The notes beneath the pieces were generated by a model. It ran no database searches. It was not told the origin of the DNA and was given only the letters and a program-made list of their open reading frames with translations. Shown piece by piece: positions 39,608-51,667 of a stretch of 64,000 nucleotides of DNA; position 1 is the stretch's first letter; every line of letters starts with the position of its first letter. The position numbers and the translations under genes are program-made. Origin of the DNA: Rodentibacter pneumotropicus DSM 21403 (GTDB taxonomy: Bacteria > Pseudomonadota > Gammaproteobacteria > Enterobacterales > Pasteurellaceae); assembly GCF_000379905.1 (NCBI RefSeq), contig NZ_KB904056.1, positions 15,157 to 79,156 of the forward strand, given 5' to 3'.

Positions 39608-41371
39608 CTAGCTGCTAAACTGCATACTATAGAGTTGTTTATATGCACCCTCTAAAGCAAGCAGATCATTGTGGCTACCACGCTCACGAATTTCGCCGTG
39701 TTCAATCACTAAAATTTCATCGGCATTTTCAATGGTTGATAAGCGGTGCGCAATCACAAGCACAGTACGATCTTTTTTCAATTCTTCCAGTGCCGATTGA
39801 ATCGCACGTTCGGATTCCGTATCAAGAGCAGAAGTCGCTTCGTCTAAAATTAACACCGGCGCATTACGCAATAAAGCACGGGCAATAGCTAAACGTTGGC
39901 GTTGTCCTCCGGATAAACTCGCACCATTCTCACCGATTACGGTATCAAAACCTTGTGGTAGTTTTTCAATAAACTCTAGTGCGTAAGCCGCCTTAGCCGC
40001 AGCGATAATTTCTTCACGCGTGTATTTATCCTTTGCCGCATAAGCGATGTTGTTGGCAACCGTATCGTTAAACAAATGCACCTGTTGAGAAACCACAGCA
40101 CAATTTTGACGTAAATTGGATAAACGGTAATCCTGAATATTCACCCCATCAAGCAAAATTTCACCTTGTGAAATATCGTAGAAACGAGTGACGAGATTGG
40201 CAATAGTGGATTTACCTGAACCTGAACGACCGACCAACGCCACCGTTTTTCCGGCAGGAATATTAAATGAAATATTATTTAACGCGAGCTCATCTTTACC
40301 TTGATAAGCAAAACTCACATTTTTAAATTCCAGTTCGCCCTTTGCCGGTTCCGCTTTGTAGCTACCGTTATCTTTTTCCGGTTCTAAATCTAAAATCGAA
40401 AATAATGTTTGGCAAGCAGCCATTCCGCGTTGAAATTGGGAATTAACATTCGTTAAAGATTTAAGTGGACGCATCATGGCAAGCATAGAAGAAAAAACCA
40501 CCGTAAAAGAACCGGCACTTAAGTTATCATCTGCAATTAATGGTGTCGTCGCCAAATAAAGCACCACAGCTAAAGCCAAAGAAGCAATGATCTGCACAAC
40601 AGGATCGGAAATTGCATCCGCCGTAACCATTTTCATCCCTTTACGACGCATATCATTACTCACGTGATTAAAACGTTCCTCCTCCACATACTGACCGCCA
40701 AAAGATAAGACGACTTTATGCCCTTTTAACATTTGCTCTGTGGTAGAGGTGAGTTCCCCCATGGAATCTTGCAGATTTTTACTGAGTTTACGGAAGATTT
40801 TTGACACCATACGAATTAGTACGGCAATAATCGGCCCAATTACAAATAACACTAACGTTAATTCCCAGCTGGTATAAAACATAACGGCAAGCAAAGAAGC
40901 AATATACGCTCCTTCACGTACAATCGTTACCAGTGAGCTAGAAGAGGAATTGGCAATCATTTCAGAATCGTAAGTAATACGGGAAAGTAACTTGCCTGAC
41001 GGATTACGGTCAAAAAAGTTCACCGGCATAAACATTAAATGTTTGAATAAGCGACGGCGCATTGTCATCACCACTTTGCCGGAAACCCAAGCCAAACAAT
41101 AGTTAGAAATAAAATTGCTTACACCACGTACAAAAATCATTCCTACCACAACAAAAGCCATCATTTTCAAAAAAGAATGATCGGCTTTACCAAATCCCTC
41201 GTCAAGTAAGGGTTTTAATAAATAAATTAAACCGGAATCCGCTAAAGCATTAAGTACAAGCGCAACAGCAGCCACCACTAATCCGGATTTGAACGGTTTA
41301 ATCATTGGCCACAAACGTTTGAAAGTCTGCATAGTGGATAGGTCTTTATCTTGTATTTTTTGGTCTTGCAT
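39608..41371 (-). CDS. msbA: Lipid A export ATP-binding/permease protein MsbA
   Basis: 587 residues from the ATG at 41371; frames reaching 41506 run into comEC. Six membrane helices (about 25-320) precede an ABC ATPase domain with Walker [10 protein letters not shown], signature L-S-G-G-Q-R-Q-R and Walker B V-L-I-L-D-E-A. MsbA homodimers flip lipid A-core across the inner membrane. It lies 40 bp downstream of comEC on the same strand and leads into lpxK. Confidence 0.96.
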   Translation of the reverse strand: MQDQKIQDKDLSTMQTFKRLWPMIKPFKSGLVVAAVALVLNALADSGLIYLLKPLLDEGFGKADHSFLKMMAFVVVGMIFVRGVSNFISNYCLAWVSGKVVMTMRRRLFKHLMFMPVNFFDRNPSGKLLSRITYDSEMIANSSSSSLVTIVREGAYIASLLAVMFYTSWELTLVLFVIGPIIAVLIRMVSKIFRKLSKNLQDSMGELTSTTEQMLKGHKVVLSFGGQYVEEERFNHVSNDMRRKGMKMVTADAISDPVVQIIASLALAVVLYLATTPLIADDNLSAGSFTVVFSSMLAMMRPLKSLTNVNSQFQRGMAACQTLFSILDLEPEKDNGSYKAEPAKGELEFKNVSFAYQGKDELALNNISFNIPAGKTVALVGRSGSGKSTIANLVTRFYDISQGEILLDGVNIQDYRLSNLRQNCAVVSQQVHLFNDTVANNIAYAAKDKYTREEIIAAAKAAYALEFIEKLPQGFDTVIGENGASLSGGQRQRLAIARALLRNAPVLILDEATSALDTESERAIQSALEELKKDRTVLVIAHRLSTIENADEILVIEHGEIRERGSHNDLLALEGAYKQLYSMQFSS

Positions 41372-41411
41372 AATAATTATCTTCCGAAAAAAATTCGTCG
41401 CATTGTACCTT

Positions 41412-43793
41412 TTATTCCGTAGATAATCCAATCGGACGAGCATACCAAGGAAAAAACGCCGTCCTTTGGCGTGAAACCTTCCATTTGTCATGGTAAAAAC
41501 TAACACGAATTTGTCCCGAAACCGCCGTATTTTCGACCGCGCTTTGATGTTGTTTAAGACGTTTCATGACAGATAAATGGGGAAAATGCCAAGGATTCCA
41601 ACGACCGCTTGAAATAATCGCAAGATCCGGCTTGGTGTGTGAAAGTAAAAGTTCACCTGTGGAAGTTTTACTACCATGATGACCTACTTGTAACACATTG
41701 ATTTTTCCCAAAGTGCGGGCAAAAATTTGCTCGTTTTTCGTTTCGGCATCACCGGTAAGCAAGACACGATGTTTGCCATCTTCTAATAAAATGACGCAAG
41801 AATTCGGGTTATCCGCCCGTGCTACCACTTTCTGCGGTGAAAGAATACGGAAATGAATTTCCTGCCACTCCCATTCTTTTCCTGCAATACAAAAAGTTCG
41901 ATGACTTTCGCCATAATTTTTTTCAGATGAGGAAATGAGTTCTACATTCGGATAGTTTTTTAAAATTGCCTTTGTACCGCCGGAATGATCATTATCATCA
42001 TGACTTAAAATGAGTTTATCCAAATTTATTCCTTCACGTTGTAAATAAGGTAAGATTTCCAATTCAGCCATTGAACCGCCTTGCCACGCCGATCCCGTAT
42101 CGTACAAAATCCCCCGACCATTCTTTACAATTAAGGTTGCCACCCCCTGTCCTACATCTAGGGTATCCAGCTGCCAAACCGGTTTTTGATATTGGCGAAT
42201 AATAACAATCAATAAGGATAAAACAGCAATACCTACAGAACCCCAAACGGCTTGTTTTTTCCAAATTATCGGCAATGATCTATTGATATCCAGTGTAAAA
42301 TATTTTGCTGCTTTTATTTTCCAATCCTTCTGCAAAACTCTTTTTTCACTGTAGATCCTAAGGGTGATCAGAAGAAAAAACAGACTGAAAAGTGCGGTTA
42401 AAATTAATGATAAATTCAATGAAATACTAAACCATCTTCCCTGAAAAAGAGTAATAATCTGTGTAATCCCTTCTGCCAAATGATTTGCCAATTGCCAAGA
42501 ATACAATGCACCATCGCTTAACACAGCAAATAAGATCACAGGGACAAGAAAAAAACTGTATAAGGGCACTGCTACCAAATTGGCGAAAAAACCGCTTAGT
42601 GATATTCCATTAAATAAAATAAGTTGTAGCGGTGTAAACAACAATAATAATCCAAACTGCAGATGAAATAAGCCCAAAATCCACCGCACTTTGAGTGAAA
42701 AAGGTTGATATCGCCATTGAAATAAAGAAAGCGGTACATAGCGATACCAAATAATCAGACAAAATACTGCCCCTATCGAAAGCCAAAAACTTATCGAAAG
42801 AGGCATAAGAGGATCGCATAGTAAAAGAAAGGCGATGATTAAAATAAAAAGCCGAAAAGCTGAATAATAGCGGCGTTGTGATTGTATCGTTAAAACAAAA
42901 AGTAAGGCAGAAACTGCCCGCAAAGTAGGTACACTAAAGCCCGATAAATAAGCATAAAATAAGGCCAAAAAAGCCCCACACCATAGCGGGAAAGCCGGTT
43001 TAATATACCTTGTTGGAAAGAAAAACTGCGTCGCTCTGGCTAATAAAAACCCCATTCCCATAGCCAATCCAATATGTAATCCGGAAATCGCAATTAAATG
43101 TCCCGTATTCGTCTGCTGATAAATTTGCCATGTAGTTTGATCCAACCATGCCCGCTCCCCAAAAGCTAGGGCAATCAGTAAGCCTTGTAAAGAAAGTGCC
43201 TCCGTTTGTTTTAATGCCCTCCATAATTTTTTCTCCCGCCATGAAAAATCACTGTCGATTTTGACCGCACTTTTTAAACTTCCACTAGCGGTCACGCCCT
43301 GAGAAAAATACCATTGTTGGCGATCAAATCCCCCCAAATTCAATCTTGCAGAAAGAGGTCGAATAGAAACTTCAGCTTGCCATTTTTCCCCTAAAAAAGG
43401 TTTCGCTTCCTCTTTCCAATTAAGAAAAATTCGTTGCTCCTTTTTATTTAATATCGTACGGGCAATCACCGTTTGGTATTGTTGCTGATGTAACAAACCT
43501 TCAATTTGTAAAACCAAATTTTGTTTTTCAGGCAAAATCTCATTGGCTTGTTGTAATAAATTTAGTGCAAAAGCATGGGTATATCCGAATGCCAAAGCAA
43601 TGACATTCAAAATAATGAAAAAATGAAACAGCCATATTTTTTTGAACCAATAGAATAAAAATGCGGTCAGAGTGAAAACTAAATTACATAGTAGCGTTTG
43701 TTTCCAACCGATTAACATAAAATCAGGTAGGAATAGCAACGATAACGACGCACAAATAAGACTTATTGCCAAAGTAAACAAATTTACAGACAT
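41412..43793 (-). CDS. comEC: DNA uptake channel ComEC/Rec2
   Basis: 793 residues from the ATG at 43793 (M-S-V-N-L-F-T). The protein has an N-terminal OB-like region, a competence core of many membrane helices (about 210-500) with [12 protein letters not shown], and a C-terminal metallo-beta-lactamase-like domain with [10 protein letters not shown] and G-H-H-G-S. It forms the inner-membrane channel for transforming DNA (rec2 in H. influenzae). A strong CRP-S site lies 73 bp upstream, predicting Sxy/CRP competence control. A longer start at 43826 is not supported. Confidence 0.95.
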   Translation of the reverse strand: MSVNLFTLAISLICASLSLLFLPDFMLIGWKQTLLCNLVFTLTAFLFYWFKKIWLFHFFIILNVIALAFGYTHAFALNLLQQANEILPEKQNLVLQIEGLLHQQQYQTVIARTILNKKEQRIFLNWKEEAKPFLGEKWQAEVSIRPLSARLNLGGFDRQQWYFSQGVTASGSLKSAVKIDSDFSWREKKLWRALKQTEALSLQGLLIALAFGERAWLDQTTWQIYQQTNTGHLIAISGLHIGLAMGMGFLLARATQFFFPTRYIKPAFPLWCGAFLALFYAYLSGFSVPTLRAVSALLFVLTIQSQRRYYSAFRLFILIIAFLLLCDPLMPLSISFWLSIGAVFCLIIWYRYVPLSLFQWRYQPFSLKVRWILGLFHLQFGLLLLFTPLQLILFNGISLSGFFANLVAVPLYSFFLVPVILFAVLSDGALYSWQLANHLAEGITQIITLFQGRWFSISLNLSLILTALFSLFFLLITLRIYSEKRVLQKDWKIKAAKYFTLDINRSLPIIWKKQAVWGSVGIAVLSLLIVIIRQYQKPVWQLDTLDVGQGVATLIVKNGRGILYDTGSAWQGGSMAELEILPYLQREGINLDKLILSHDDNDHSGGTKAILKNYPNVELISSSEKNYGESHRTFCIAGKEWEWQEIHFRILSPQKVVARADNPNSCVILLEDGKHRVLLTGDAETKNEQIFARTLGKINVLQVGHHGSKTSTGELLLSHTKPDLAIISSGRWNPWHFPHLSVMKRLKQHQSAVENTAVSGQIRVSFYHDKWKVSRQRTAFFPWYARPIGLSTE

Positions 43794-43865
43794 GGGATAA
43801 GAACAATGAATAAAATGTGCGCACACTATGTATTTTTAAATCACTAAACAATCATTTCCCCTAAA

Positions 43866-43887
43866 TTTTGGGATCTTGATCGCAAAA
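43866..43887 (-). promoter_or_regulatory. CRP-S competence regulatory site upstream of comEC
   Basis: On the minus strand the 16-bp core is TGCGA-TCAAGA-TCCCA (43884-43869), flanked by TTT and AAA. This fits the CRP-S consensus TGCGA-N6-TCGCA with one mismatch, including the C at position 6 that makes the site Sxy-dependent. Confidence 0.82.
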
Positions 43888-44059
43888 TATAATTTTAGTG
43901 AGGAAATTTTGTTTGCTAAAAGTGGCAACATCTGTTATTTATAACGCCCTCAAAAAACAGACTTCTCAATAAAATAAAAAGTTGAGAGGCAATGATTAAT
44001 GATAATGACAGGAAGTCGTGAAGTTCACGCTTAAATTCTGTTTGTATTAGGAGTGAGAT

Positions 44060-44497
44060 ATGTCAAAAGCAACGTTAAGTTTATTAGAACTGGCTGGCGT
44101 AAAACCATATCAACCAAAAAAAGATGAAGAGTACATGAATGAAAACCAACTTCTTCATTTTAAGAAAATCTTAACGGCCTGGCACGAACAAATCGTGGAA
44201 GAGGCTTCACGTACAGTTGCTCATATGCAAGATGAAGCGGCTCACTTCCCGGATCCTGCCGATCGTGCGACACAAGAAGAGGAATTCAGCCTAGAATTAC
44301 GTAATCGTGATCGTGAACGCAAATTAATGAAAAAAATTGAAGCAACATTGAAAAAGTTGGATACCGATGATTTCGGTTACTGCGATTCTTGTGGTGAAGA
44401 AATTGGCATTCGTCGTTTAGAAGCCCGTCCAACGGCAGATTTGTGTATTGACTGCAAAACCCTTGCGGAAATTCGCGAAAAACAAGTTGCGGGTTAA
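44060..44497 (+). CDS. dksA: RNA polymerase-binding transcription factor DksA
   Basis: 145 residues. The coiled-coil tip D-P-A-D-R-A and the C-terminal Cys4 zinc finger (C-D-S-C then C-I-D-C) are intact, and E-I-R-E-K-Q-V-A-G closes the protein as in E. coli. DksA acts with ppGpp in the RNA polymerase secondary channel during stringent response. The ribosome site is AGGAG. It is divergent from comEC and followed by a terminator and pcnB, as in E. coli and H. influenzae. Confidence 0.97.
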   Translation: MSKATLSLLELAGVKPYQPKKDEEYMNENQLLHFKKILTAWHEQIVEEASRTVAHMQDEAAHFPDPADRATQEEEFSLELRNRDRERKLMKKIEATLKKLDTDDFGYCDSCGEEIGIRRLEARPTADLCIDCKTLAEIREKQVAG

Positions 44498-44514
44498 TTT
44501 ACCATTCATTTAGA

Positions 44515-44545
44515 AAAAGTGCGGTCAAAAAAACCGCACTTTTCG
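44515..44545 (+). terminator. Inverted uptake-sequence terminator after dksA
   Basis: AAAAGTGCGGT and ACCGCACTTTT form an 11-bp stem with a six-base A-rich loop. Confidence 0.82.
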
Positions 44546-44567
44546 CGTTTAAAAAACGGAGTTTATT

Positions 44568-46031
44568 ATTCTTACTTATATTAAAAATTTGTTTGGCAAA
44601 AAGAAAAAAGTGCTACAACAAAAAACACCCCAAGCAAAAGCTCATTCTAGAGGAGTTGAGCAATCTGTTACACAACAATATGTGAATAAAAATACAGCCA
44701 GTCAATCTCATCGCTATAATAAAAGAATGATTAAAGCGACAAATTTTGGCATTCATCCACGTATGTTTAGCCGTAATGCGCTTTCCGTGGTTGAAAAATT
44801 ACAACGTCAAGGATTTGAAGCCTATATTGTTGGCGGTTCTATTCGTGATATGTTACTGGGCAAACATCCAAAAGATTTTGATGTAGCCACCAATGCCCGT
44901 CCGGAACAAGTCCAAAATATTTTCCAACGCCAATGCCGCTTGGTCGGTCGACGTTTCCGTCTCGCCCATATTATGTTTGGCCGGGATATTATCGAAGTGG
45001 CAACTTTTCGTGCCAGTCATAATGATGCACGTAATGAGCTCCAAGCCAAACAGAGCCATAATGGAATGCTTTTGCGTGATAACGTATATGGCACTATTGA
45101 ACAAGATGCGGAACGCCGTGATTTCACGATCAATGCCATTTATTACAATCCGAAAGATAATACATTACGCGATTATTTTAACGGTATTGAAGATTTAAAG
45201 GCTGGTAAGTTACGCTTAATTGGCGATCCGATAACCCGTTATCAAGAAGATCCTGTACGTATGTTACGTGCCATCCGTTTTATGGCAAAATTGGATATGT
45301 TCCTTGAAAAACCAAGCGAGCAACCTATTCACGAATTAGCTTATTTGCTAAAAAATATTCCAGCCGCACGTTTATTTGATGAAAGTTTAAAATTACTACA
45401 AACCGGTCATGGCGTAAAAACTTATCGTTTATTACGCCAATACGGCTTGTTTGAACAGCTATTTCCCGGTCTCATACCTTTTTTTACGGAAAAAGAAGAT
45501 AGTTTTGCCGAACGTATGATCGTAATGGCACTCACTTCAACTGACGAACGTGTCACCGATAAATTGCGTATAAACCCTGCATTTTTATTTGCTGCATTTT
45601 TCTGGTATCCGTTACGTGAAAAAGTAGAAATATTAAAAAATGAAGGTGGATTAAATAACCATGATGCCTACGCCCTTGCCGGCAATGAAATATTGGATTT
45701 ATTTTGTCAATCCTTGGCAGCCCCACGCCGTCATACAACAGTGATTCGTGATATTTGGTTTTTGCAATTACAATTACTTAAACGAACAGGATCTGCACCT
45801 GTGCGGGTAATGGAACATCCTAAATTTCGCGCAGCTTTCGATCTATTAGCAATGCGTGCCGAACTTGAAGGCGGAGACACCATTGAACTCGCTAAATGGT
45901 GGCATGAGTATCAATTCAGTAATAACGATCAACGCAATCAGCTTGTAAAAGAACAGCAATCTTTGCACCCAAAACCAAAGAAAAAATACTTCCGTTCACG
46001 TAAACGTCGCAAGGCCAGACCGATGGAATAG
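44568..46031 (+). CDS. pcnB: Poly(A) polymerase I, AUU start codon
   Basis: 487 residues if it starts at the ATT at 44568. From there it reads M-L-T-Y-I-K-N-L-F, aligning with E. coli PcnB M-F-T-R-V-A-N-F-C, which also starts with AUU. GGAG lies 6 nt upstream, and there is no ATG, GTG or TTG at this position; the first conventional codon, TTG at 44589, has no ribosome site. The nucleotidyltransferase core is G-G-S-I-R-D (about 87) with D-F-D-V, followed by R-R-D-F-T-I-N-A and the basic C-terminal tail K-K-K-Y-F-R-S-R-K-R-R-K. It adds poly(A) to RNA 3' ends for decay. folK begins 3 bp later. Confidence 0.9.
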   Translation: MLTYIKNLFGKKKKVLQQKTPQAKAHSRGVEQSVTQQYVNKNTASQSHRYNKRMIKATNFGIHPRMFSRNALSVVEKLQRQGFEAYIVGGSIRDMLLGKHPKDFDVATNARPEQVQNIFQRQCRLVGRRFRLAHIMFGRDIIEVATFRASHNDARNELQAKQSHNGMLLRDNVYGTIEQDAERRDFTINAIYYNPKDNTLRDYFNGIEDLKAGKLRLIGDPITRYQEDPVRMLRAIRFMAKLDMFLEKPSEQPIHELAYLLKNIPAARLFDESLKLLQTGHGVKTYRLLRQYGLFEQLFPGLIPFFTEKEDSFAERMIVMALTSTDERVTDKLRINPAFLFAAFFWYPLREKVEILKNEGGLNNHDAYALAGNEILDLFCQSLAAPRRHTTVIRDIWFLQLQLLKRTGSAPVRVMEHPKFRAAFDLLAMRAELEGGDTIELAKWWHEYQFSNNDQRNQLVKEQQSLHPKPKKKYFRSRKRRKARPME

Positions 46032-46034
46032 CAT

Positions 46035-46511
46035 ATGATAGATACATATATTGCCCTTGGTAGTAATCTAGATACGCCTATTAACCAGCTTAATAGTGCA
46101 TTACAAGCAATAAAAAACTTGCCGCAAACCCGATTTCTTGCGGTAAGTTCGTTCTACCAAAGTAAACCGCTTGGTCCGCAAGATCAGCCTGATTATGTCA
46201 ATGCGGTAGCAAAAATCGAAACGACTCTTCCCCCATTATCGTTGTTGGATGAATTACAACGCATTGAAAATGAACAAGGGCGGGTACGCCTGCGCCGTTG
46301 GGGTGAACGTACATTAGATTTAGATATTCTACTCTACGGAAATGAAATCATTCAAAATGAACGCCTAACCATACCTCATTATGATATGTATAATCGGGAA
46401 TTCGTCATTGTACCTTTACTGGAAATTACACCGGATCTTATTTTTCCTGATGGAAAAAAACTCTCTGAATTAGCATTAAATTTTATCGATCATTCAATGA
46501 AAAAAATCTAA
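46035..46511 (+). CDS. folK: 2-amino-4-hydroxy-6-hydroxymethyldihydropteridine pyrophosphokinase
   Basis: 158 residues. HPPK signatures: A-L-G-S-N-L at the start, R-W-G-E-R-T-L-D-L-D-I-L-L-Y with the two catalytic Asp (about 96-98), and P-H-Y-D-M-Y-N-R-E-F. It transfers pyrophosphate from ATP to the pterin in folate synthesis. It is 3 bp after pcnB, the conserved pcnB-folK pair. A long uptake-sequence hairpin closes it. Confidence 0.96.
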   Translation: MIDTYIALGSNLDTPINQLNSALQAIKNLPQTRFLAVSSFYQSKPLGPQDQPDYVNAVAKIETTLPPLSLLDELQRIENEQGRVRLRRWGERTLDLDILLYGNEIIQNERLTIPHYDMYNREFVIVPLLEITPDLIFPDGKKLSELALNFIDHSMKKI

Positions 46512-46552
46512 AAAATAACCGCACTCTAATGCTCTCAAAGTGCGGTTATTTT
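46512..46552. terminator. Bidirectional uptake-sequence terminator
   Basis: AAAATAACCGCACT (46512-46525) pairs with AGTGCGGTTATTTT (46539-46552), serving convergent folK and tmaR. Confidence 0.85.
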
Positions 46553-46562
46553 AACTGAATTT

Positions 46563-46904
46563 TTATTTGGATTTTTTTAATAATTCTGCGTGAGATTTCT
46601 TTTGCTCTTTCATCTTTCCACTGATTTCGCGACGTTGTGTAGAAAGTTCGGCACTACGAATCGTGTAATCATCAATACGTGTTTCATAGTCATCACGCAT
46701 ATTTTCAATAATAGCGCGAACATCTTCAATATCCATATCATCACGAATATATTGATTTAAGTTATCAAGTAATAATACGCGTTTTTGGTTGTCACGAATT
46801 TTACGGCTGATGTCTTCAATATCACGTTTTAGTTTGTTTTTTAAACGATACATACGCACATATTCCAACACTTCTTGAAAAGATTGTTTATTTACGGTTT
46901 CCAT
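46563..46904 (-). CDS. tmaR: PTS regulator TmaR (YeeX, DUF496)
   Basis: 113 residues, mostly coiled coil. The family core [15 protein letters not shown] (about 35-49) matches E. coli YeeX/TmaR, as do Y-E-x-R-I-D-D-Y and the N-terminal S-F-Q-E-V-L-E. In E. coli TmaR gathers PTS enzyme I at the cell pole through a phosphotyrosine; the tyrosine in D-D-Y is kept. It stands alone, convergent to folK and divergent from serC. Confidence 0.93.
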   Translation of the reverse strand: METVNKQSFQEVLEYVRMYRLKNKLKRDIEDISRKIRDNQKRVLLLDNLNQYIRDDMDIEDVRAIIENMRDDYETRIDDYTIRSAELSTQRREISGKMKEQKKSHAELLKKSK

Positions 46905-47084
46905 AGTTGCTCTCCCAACAAAATTATTGGCTGTAATTTAGCTTTTTTTTCCCTATTCGTCAAAGCCTTAAATTTAAATTTTTTGTCCGATATAAAAAAG
47001 CAGAGATTTTTCTAAAAAACGTTGATTATCCGCTTTTATAGTGATAAAACTTGAATCATTATTTTCTAAAAATGAGAAAACACG

Positions 47085-48170
47085 ATGTCACAAGTCTTCA
47101 ATTTTAGTGCCGGTCCGGCAATGATTTTTCCTGAAGTATTACAGCAAGCACAAGCAGAGCTGACCAACTGGTTAGGGCAAGGTGTTTCTGTGATGGAAGT
47201 CAGCCACCGCGGTAAGTATTTTATGGATCTCATTACCGAAGCAGAAAAAGATCTGCGTGAAGTATATAACATTCCTAACAACTATCGAGTGCTATTCTTA
47301 CAAGGCGGGGCTCGAGGTCAATTTGCCGCATTACCGATGAATTTGATTGGTAAAAAAGGCAAAGCACTTTATTTAAACAGTGGGCATTGGTCTGCAACTG
47401 CCGCAAAAGAAGCCCGTAATTTTGCAGAAATTGATGAAATTACCATTGTCGAAAATGGTGATAATACACATATTACCCGATTAGATTTCAGTGATATTAC
47501 CGATCAATACGATTATGTACACTACTGCCCTAACGAAACCATTAGCGGTGTGGGAATTTTTGAGGTGCCAAATGTAGGCGATGCGGTACTTGTGGCAGAT
47601 ATGTCTTCCAATATTCTTTCTCGTGAAATTGATATTAGCAAATTTGGCGTAATTTATGCCGGTGCACAAAAAAATCTCGGCCCTGCCGGTATTACGCTAG
47701 TCATTATTCGTGATGATTTGATCGGTCATGCCCGTAAAGAAACCCCTTCTATCTGGAACTATGCGGTACAAAGGGATGCGGATTCAATGATCAATACACC
47801 GCCAACTTTTGCGTGGTATCTCTGCTCTTTAGTGTTTAAACATATCAAAGCAATGGGCGGTTTAAAAACGATTACCAGACAAAATGAATTAAAGGCAAAA
47901 ATGCTTTATGAGTATATAGACTCCAGCAAACTCTATCGAAATGTAGTGGCAAAAGAAAACCGTTCAACGATGAATGTCACCTTTGTTACCGGCAATCCGG
48001 AATTGGATACAAAATTCGTAGCAGAAGCAACAGCTACCGGCTTACAAGCCTTAAAAGGACACAAAGTGTTAGGCGGAATGCGGGCCTCTATCTATAATGC
48101 AATGCCTTTAGAAGGTGTAGAAGCCTTAATCAAGTTTATGAAAAAATTTGAGACAGAGAATTTACTTTAA
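47085..48170 (+). CDS. serC: Phosphoserine aminotransferase
   Basis: 361 residues. Class V aminotransferase with the start F-N-F-S-A-G-P-A, S-H-R-G near 41, and the pyridoxal-phosphate lysine in Y-A-G-A-Q-K-N (about 197). It converts 3-phosphohydroxypyruvate to phosphoserine in serine synthesis and acts in pyridoxine synthesis. hisC follows 31 bp later on the same strand with no terminator, the HI1167-HI1166 order from memory. Confidence 0.97.
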   Translation: MSQVFNFSAGPAMIFPEVLQQAQAELTNWLGQGVSVMEVSHRGKYFMDLITEAEKDLREVYNIPNNYRVLFLQGGARGQFAALPMNLIGKKGKALYLNSGHWSATAAKEARNFAEIDEITIVENGDNTHITRLDFSDITDQYDYVHYCPNETISGVGIFEVPNVGDAVLVADMSSNILSREIDISKFGVIYAGAQKNLGPAGITLVIIRDDLIGHARKETPSIWNYAVQRDADSMINTPPTFAWYLCSLVFKHIKAMGGLKTITRQNELKAKMLYEYIDSSKLYRNVVAKENRSTMNVTFVTGNPELDTKFVAEATATGLQALKGHKVLGGMRASIYNAMPLEGVEALIKFMKKFETENLL

Positions 48171-48201
48171 ACACAATAATAACATTTTTGACTAATCAAA
48201 T

Positions 48202-49311
48202 ATGCAATACATAAATATCGCCAATCAGGGAGTAAAATCCCTTTCTCCCTATCAAGCCGGTAAACCGATTGAAGAACTTGAACGTGAGCTTGGTATTACC
48301 AACATCGTTAAACTTGCCTCTAACGAAAACCCATTTGGTTTTCCCGAAAGTGCAAAACAAGCGATTATCAAACAATTAGATCAGCTTACCCGCTATCCTG
48401 ATGCAAATGGTTTTGAGCTAAAACAAACGATTGCCAAAAAATTTGACATTCCAGCGAATCAAATTACCCTAGGAAACGGTTCAAACGACTTGCTTGAACT
48501 CTTCGCCCATACTTTTGCAGATGAAGGAGATGAAATAATTTATTCACAATATGCTTTCATCGTTTACCCACTTGTTACAAAAGCGATTAATGCCGTTGCG
48601 AAAGAAATTCCGGCAAAAAACTGGGGACATAATTTAGACGGATTTTTGACCGCACTTTCCGATAAAACCAAATTAATTTTTATCGCAAATCCGAATAACC
48701 CAACCGGGAATTTTTTAACCGGACAAGAAATCGATGCCTTCTTGGCAAAAGTGCCGGAAAATGTGCTGGTGGTATTGGATGAAGCCTATACGGAATTTAC
48801 CCTTCCCGAAGAACAGGTCGATTCTTTCGGTTTACTGAAAAAATACCCTAATCTCATTGTTTCCCGTTCACTCTCGAAAGCCTATGGATTAGCGGGGTTA
48901 CGAATTGGTTACGCGGTGTCTAACCCTGAAATTGCCGATTTATTAAATCGCGTTCGTCAGCCGTTTAACTGCAACAGCTTGGCGCTTGCCTCTGCGATTG
49001 CTGTGATGAATGATGATGCTTTCATTGAAAAAGTCGCAGAAAATAACCGCTCCGAAATAGCTCGTTATGAGCAGTTCTGTAAAAAATACGGTTTGAATTA
49101 TATTCCGTCAAAAGGCAATTTTATTACTGTTGATTTTAAACAGACGGCGGGCTCTATTTATGAGGCATTACTGAAAGAAGGTGTGATTGTTCGCCCACTT
49201 TCGGGCTATGGTATGCCGAACCATTTACGCATTAGTATCGGATTACCGCACGAAAACGATAAATTTTTTGCTGCACTGATTAAAGTGCTAAATTTAACCC
49301 AAACTAATTAG
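48202..49311 (+). CDS. hisC: Histidinol-phosphate aminotransferase
   Basis: 369 residues. Fold type I aminotransferase: L-A-S-N-E-N-P-F-G (about 38), N-P-N-N-P-T-G (about 162) and the pyridoxal-phosphate lysine in [14 protein letters not shown] (about 228). It makes histidinol phosphate and may also act on aromatic amino acids, since it lies outside a his operon and beside serC. This is the hisC2-type paralogue location. tpx starts 8 bp after the stop. Confidence 0.93.
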   Translation: MQYINIANQGVKSLSPYQAGKPIEELERELGITNIVKLASNENPFGFPESAKQAIIKQLDQLTRYPDANGFELKQTIAKKFDIPANQITLGNGSNDLLELFAHTFADEGDEIIYSQYAFIVYPLVTKAINAVAKEIPAKNWGHNLDGFLTALSDKTKLIFIANPNNPTGNFLTGQEIDAFLAKVPENVLVVLDEAYTEFTLPEEQVDSFGLLKKYPNLIVSRSLSKAYGLAGLRIGYAVSNPEIADLLNRVRQPFNCNSLALASAIAVMNDDAFIEKVAENNRSEIARYEQFCKKYGLNYIPSKGNFITVDFKQTAGSIYEALLKEGVIVRPLSGYGMPNHLRISIGLPHENDKFFAALIKVLNLTQTN

Positions 49312-49319
49312 GAGTTTTT

Positions 49320-49817
49320 ATGACTACTGTAACCATGATGGGAAATCCCATTGAAATCAAAGGCAATTTCCCACAAAAAGGTGAAAAAATTGATAATCTT
49401 ATCCTCACCGATAAAGATTTGACCGATGTCACCTTAGAAAATTTTGCAGGTAAACGCAAAGTATTAAATATTTTTCCAAGTATTGATACCGGCATTTGTG
49501 CGACATCAGTTCGTGTATTTAACCAACGTGCAGCGAATTTGGAAAATACCGTCGTATTATGTATTTCAGCGGATCTCCCCTTTGCCCAAGCACGTTTTTG
49601 CGGTGCCGAGGGCATTGAAAATGTACAAATCCTTTCCACTTTCCGCCATAAAAATGTGCATGAAAACCTAGGTGTAGATATTGCAACAGGACCGATTGCC
49701 GGTTTAACCGCTCGTTCTGTTATTGTACTTGATGAAAATAATAATGTGCTACACAGCGAATTAGTATCTGAAATCAAAAGTGAACCGAATTATGATGCAG
49801 CAATCGCTGTATTATAA
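49320..49817 (+). CDS. tpx: Thiol peroxidase Tpx
   Basis: 165 residues. The peroxidatic Cys is in D-T-G-I-C-A-T-S-V (about 61) and the resolving Cys in A-R-F-C-G-A-E-G (about 95), the atypical 2-Cys Tpx arrangement. It reduces peroxides with thioredoxin. It has its own ribosome site (TTAGGAG), 8 bp after hisC, and is closed by an uptake-sequence terminator shared with serS. Confidence 0.97.
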   Translation: MTTVTMMGNPIEIKGNFPQKGEKIDNLILTDKDLTDVTLENFAGKRKVLNIFPSIDTGICATSVRVFNQRAANLENTVVLCISADLPFAQARFCGAEGIENVQILSTFRHKNVHENLGVDIATGPIAGLTARSVIVLDENNNVLHSELVSEIKSEPNYDAAIAVL

Positions 49818-49822
49818 GTAAC

Positions 49823-49856
49823 AAAAAAGTGCGGTTAAAATTGACCGCACTTTTTT
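49823..49856. terminator. Bidirectional uptake-sequence terminator
   Basis: AAAAAAGTGCGGT and ACCGCACTTTTTT form a long stem between convergent tpx and serS. Confidence 0.85.
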
Positions 49857-49872
49857 CATAGCTATCCCAGTA

Positions 49873-51171
<1,299 letters not shown>

Positions 51172-51313
51172 TTAGTATTTGTTGAAATGAAAATAGTCGT
51201 ATTCTAGCGTGGATTGATAAAATAAACCAGTTAAAAGCCAAGAGATAGCAAGGATTTTATAAGAATCAGAAAACGTTAAACGCCACTTTTTTACTTTTAA
51301 ACAAGATAATTTT

Positions 51314-51335
51314 ATTTTTGATCCAGTTCACACTT
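51314..51335 (+). promoter_or_regulatory. Candidate CRP-N site upstream of the YdcH-like gene
   Basis: The core TTTGA-TCCAGT-TCACA (51317-51332) differs by one base from TGTGA-N6-TCACA. It lies about 85 bp before the ATG at 51411, with TATTAA and TATAAA candidates for a -10 box in between. Confidence 0.5.
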
Positions 51336-51410
51336 TTATCATTCCGCACTATTAATTTTTTATAAAAAGAGTAAAGTAAAGAAAGTTTTTATCACCTATA
51401 GGAGCTTTAT

Positions 51411-51629
51411 ATGTTTCCCGAATTCAGAGGCTTAATCACTAAACTTAAAAATAACGATGCCTACTTTGAGCGTCTATTTAACAAACATAACGAGTTGGAT
51501 CAAGATATTAAAAATAAAGAAGAAAACATTCAGCTTGCAACCCATACGGAAATTGAAATCTTAAAGAAAGAAAAGTTACGGATTAAAGACGAGCTTTATG
51601 CTTACTTGAAAAAGAAAGCAGCGGAATAG
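51411..51629 (+). CDS. YdcH-family (DUF465) small protein
   Basis: 72 residues: F-P-E-F-R-G-L-I-T-K-L, then F-x-R-L-F-N-K-H-N-E-L-D-Q-D-I-K and L-K-K-E-K-L-R-I-K-D-E-L-Y. This is the two-helix DUF465 hairpin. Function is unknown. It has a good ribosome site (ATAGGAGC) and a possible CRP site upstream. Confidence 0.88.
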   Translation: MFPEFRGLITKLKNNDAYFERLFNKHNELDQDIKNKEENIQLATHTEIEILKKEKLRIKDELYAYLKKKAAE

Positions 51630-51635
51630 AAGACC

Positions 51636-51667
51636 AAAGTGCGGTTAAAATTAACCGCACTTTTTTT
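51636..51667. terminator. Bidirectional uptake-sequence terminator
   Basis: AAAGTGCGGTTAA (51636-51648) pairs with TTAACCGCACTTT (51651-51663), between the convergent YdcH-like and membrane-protein genes. Confidence 0.85.
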
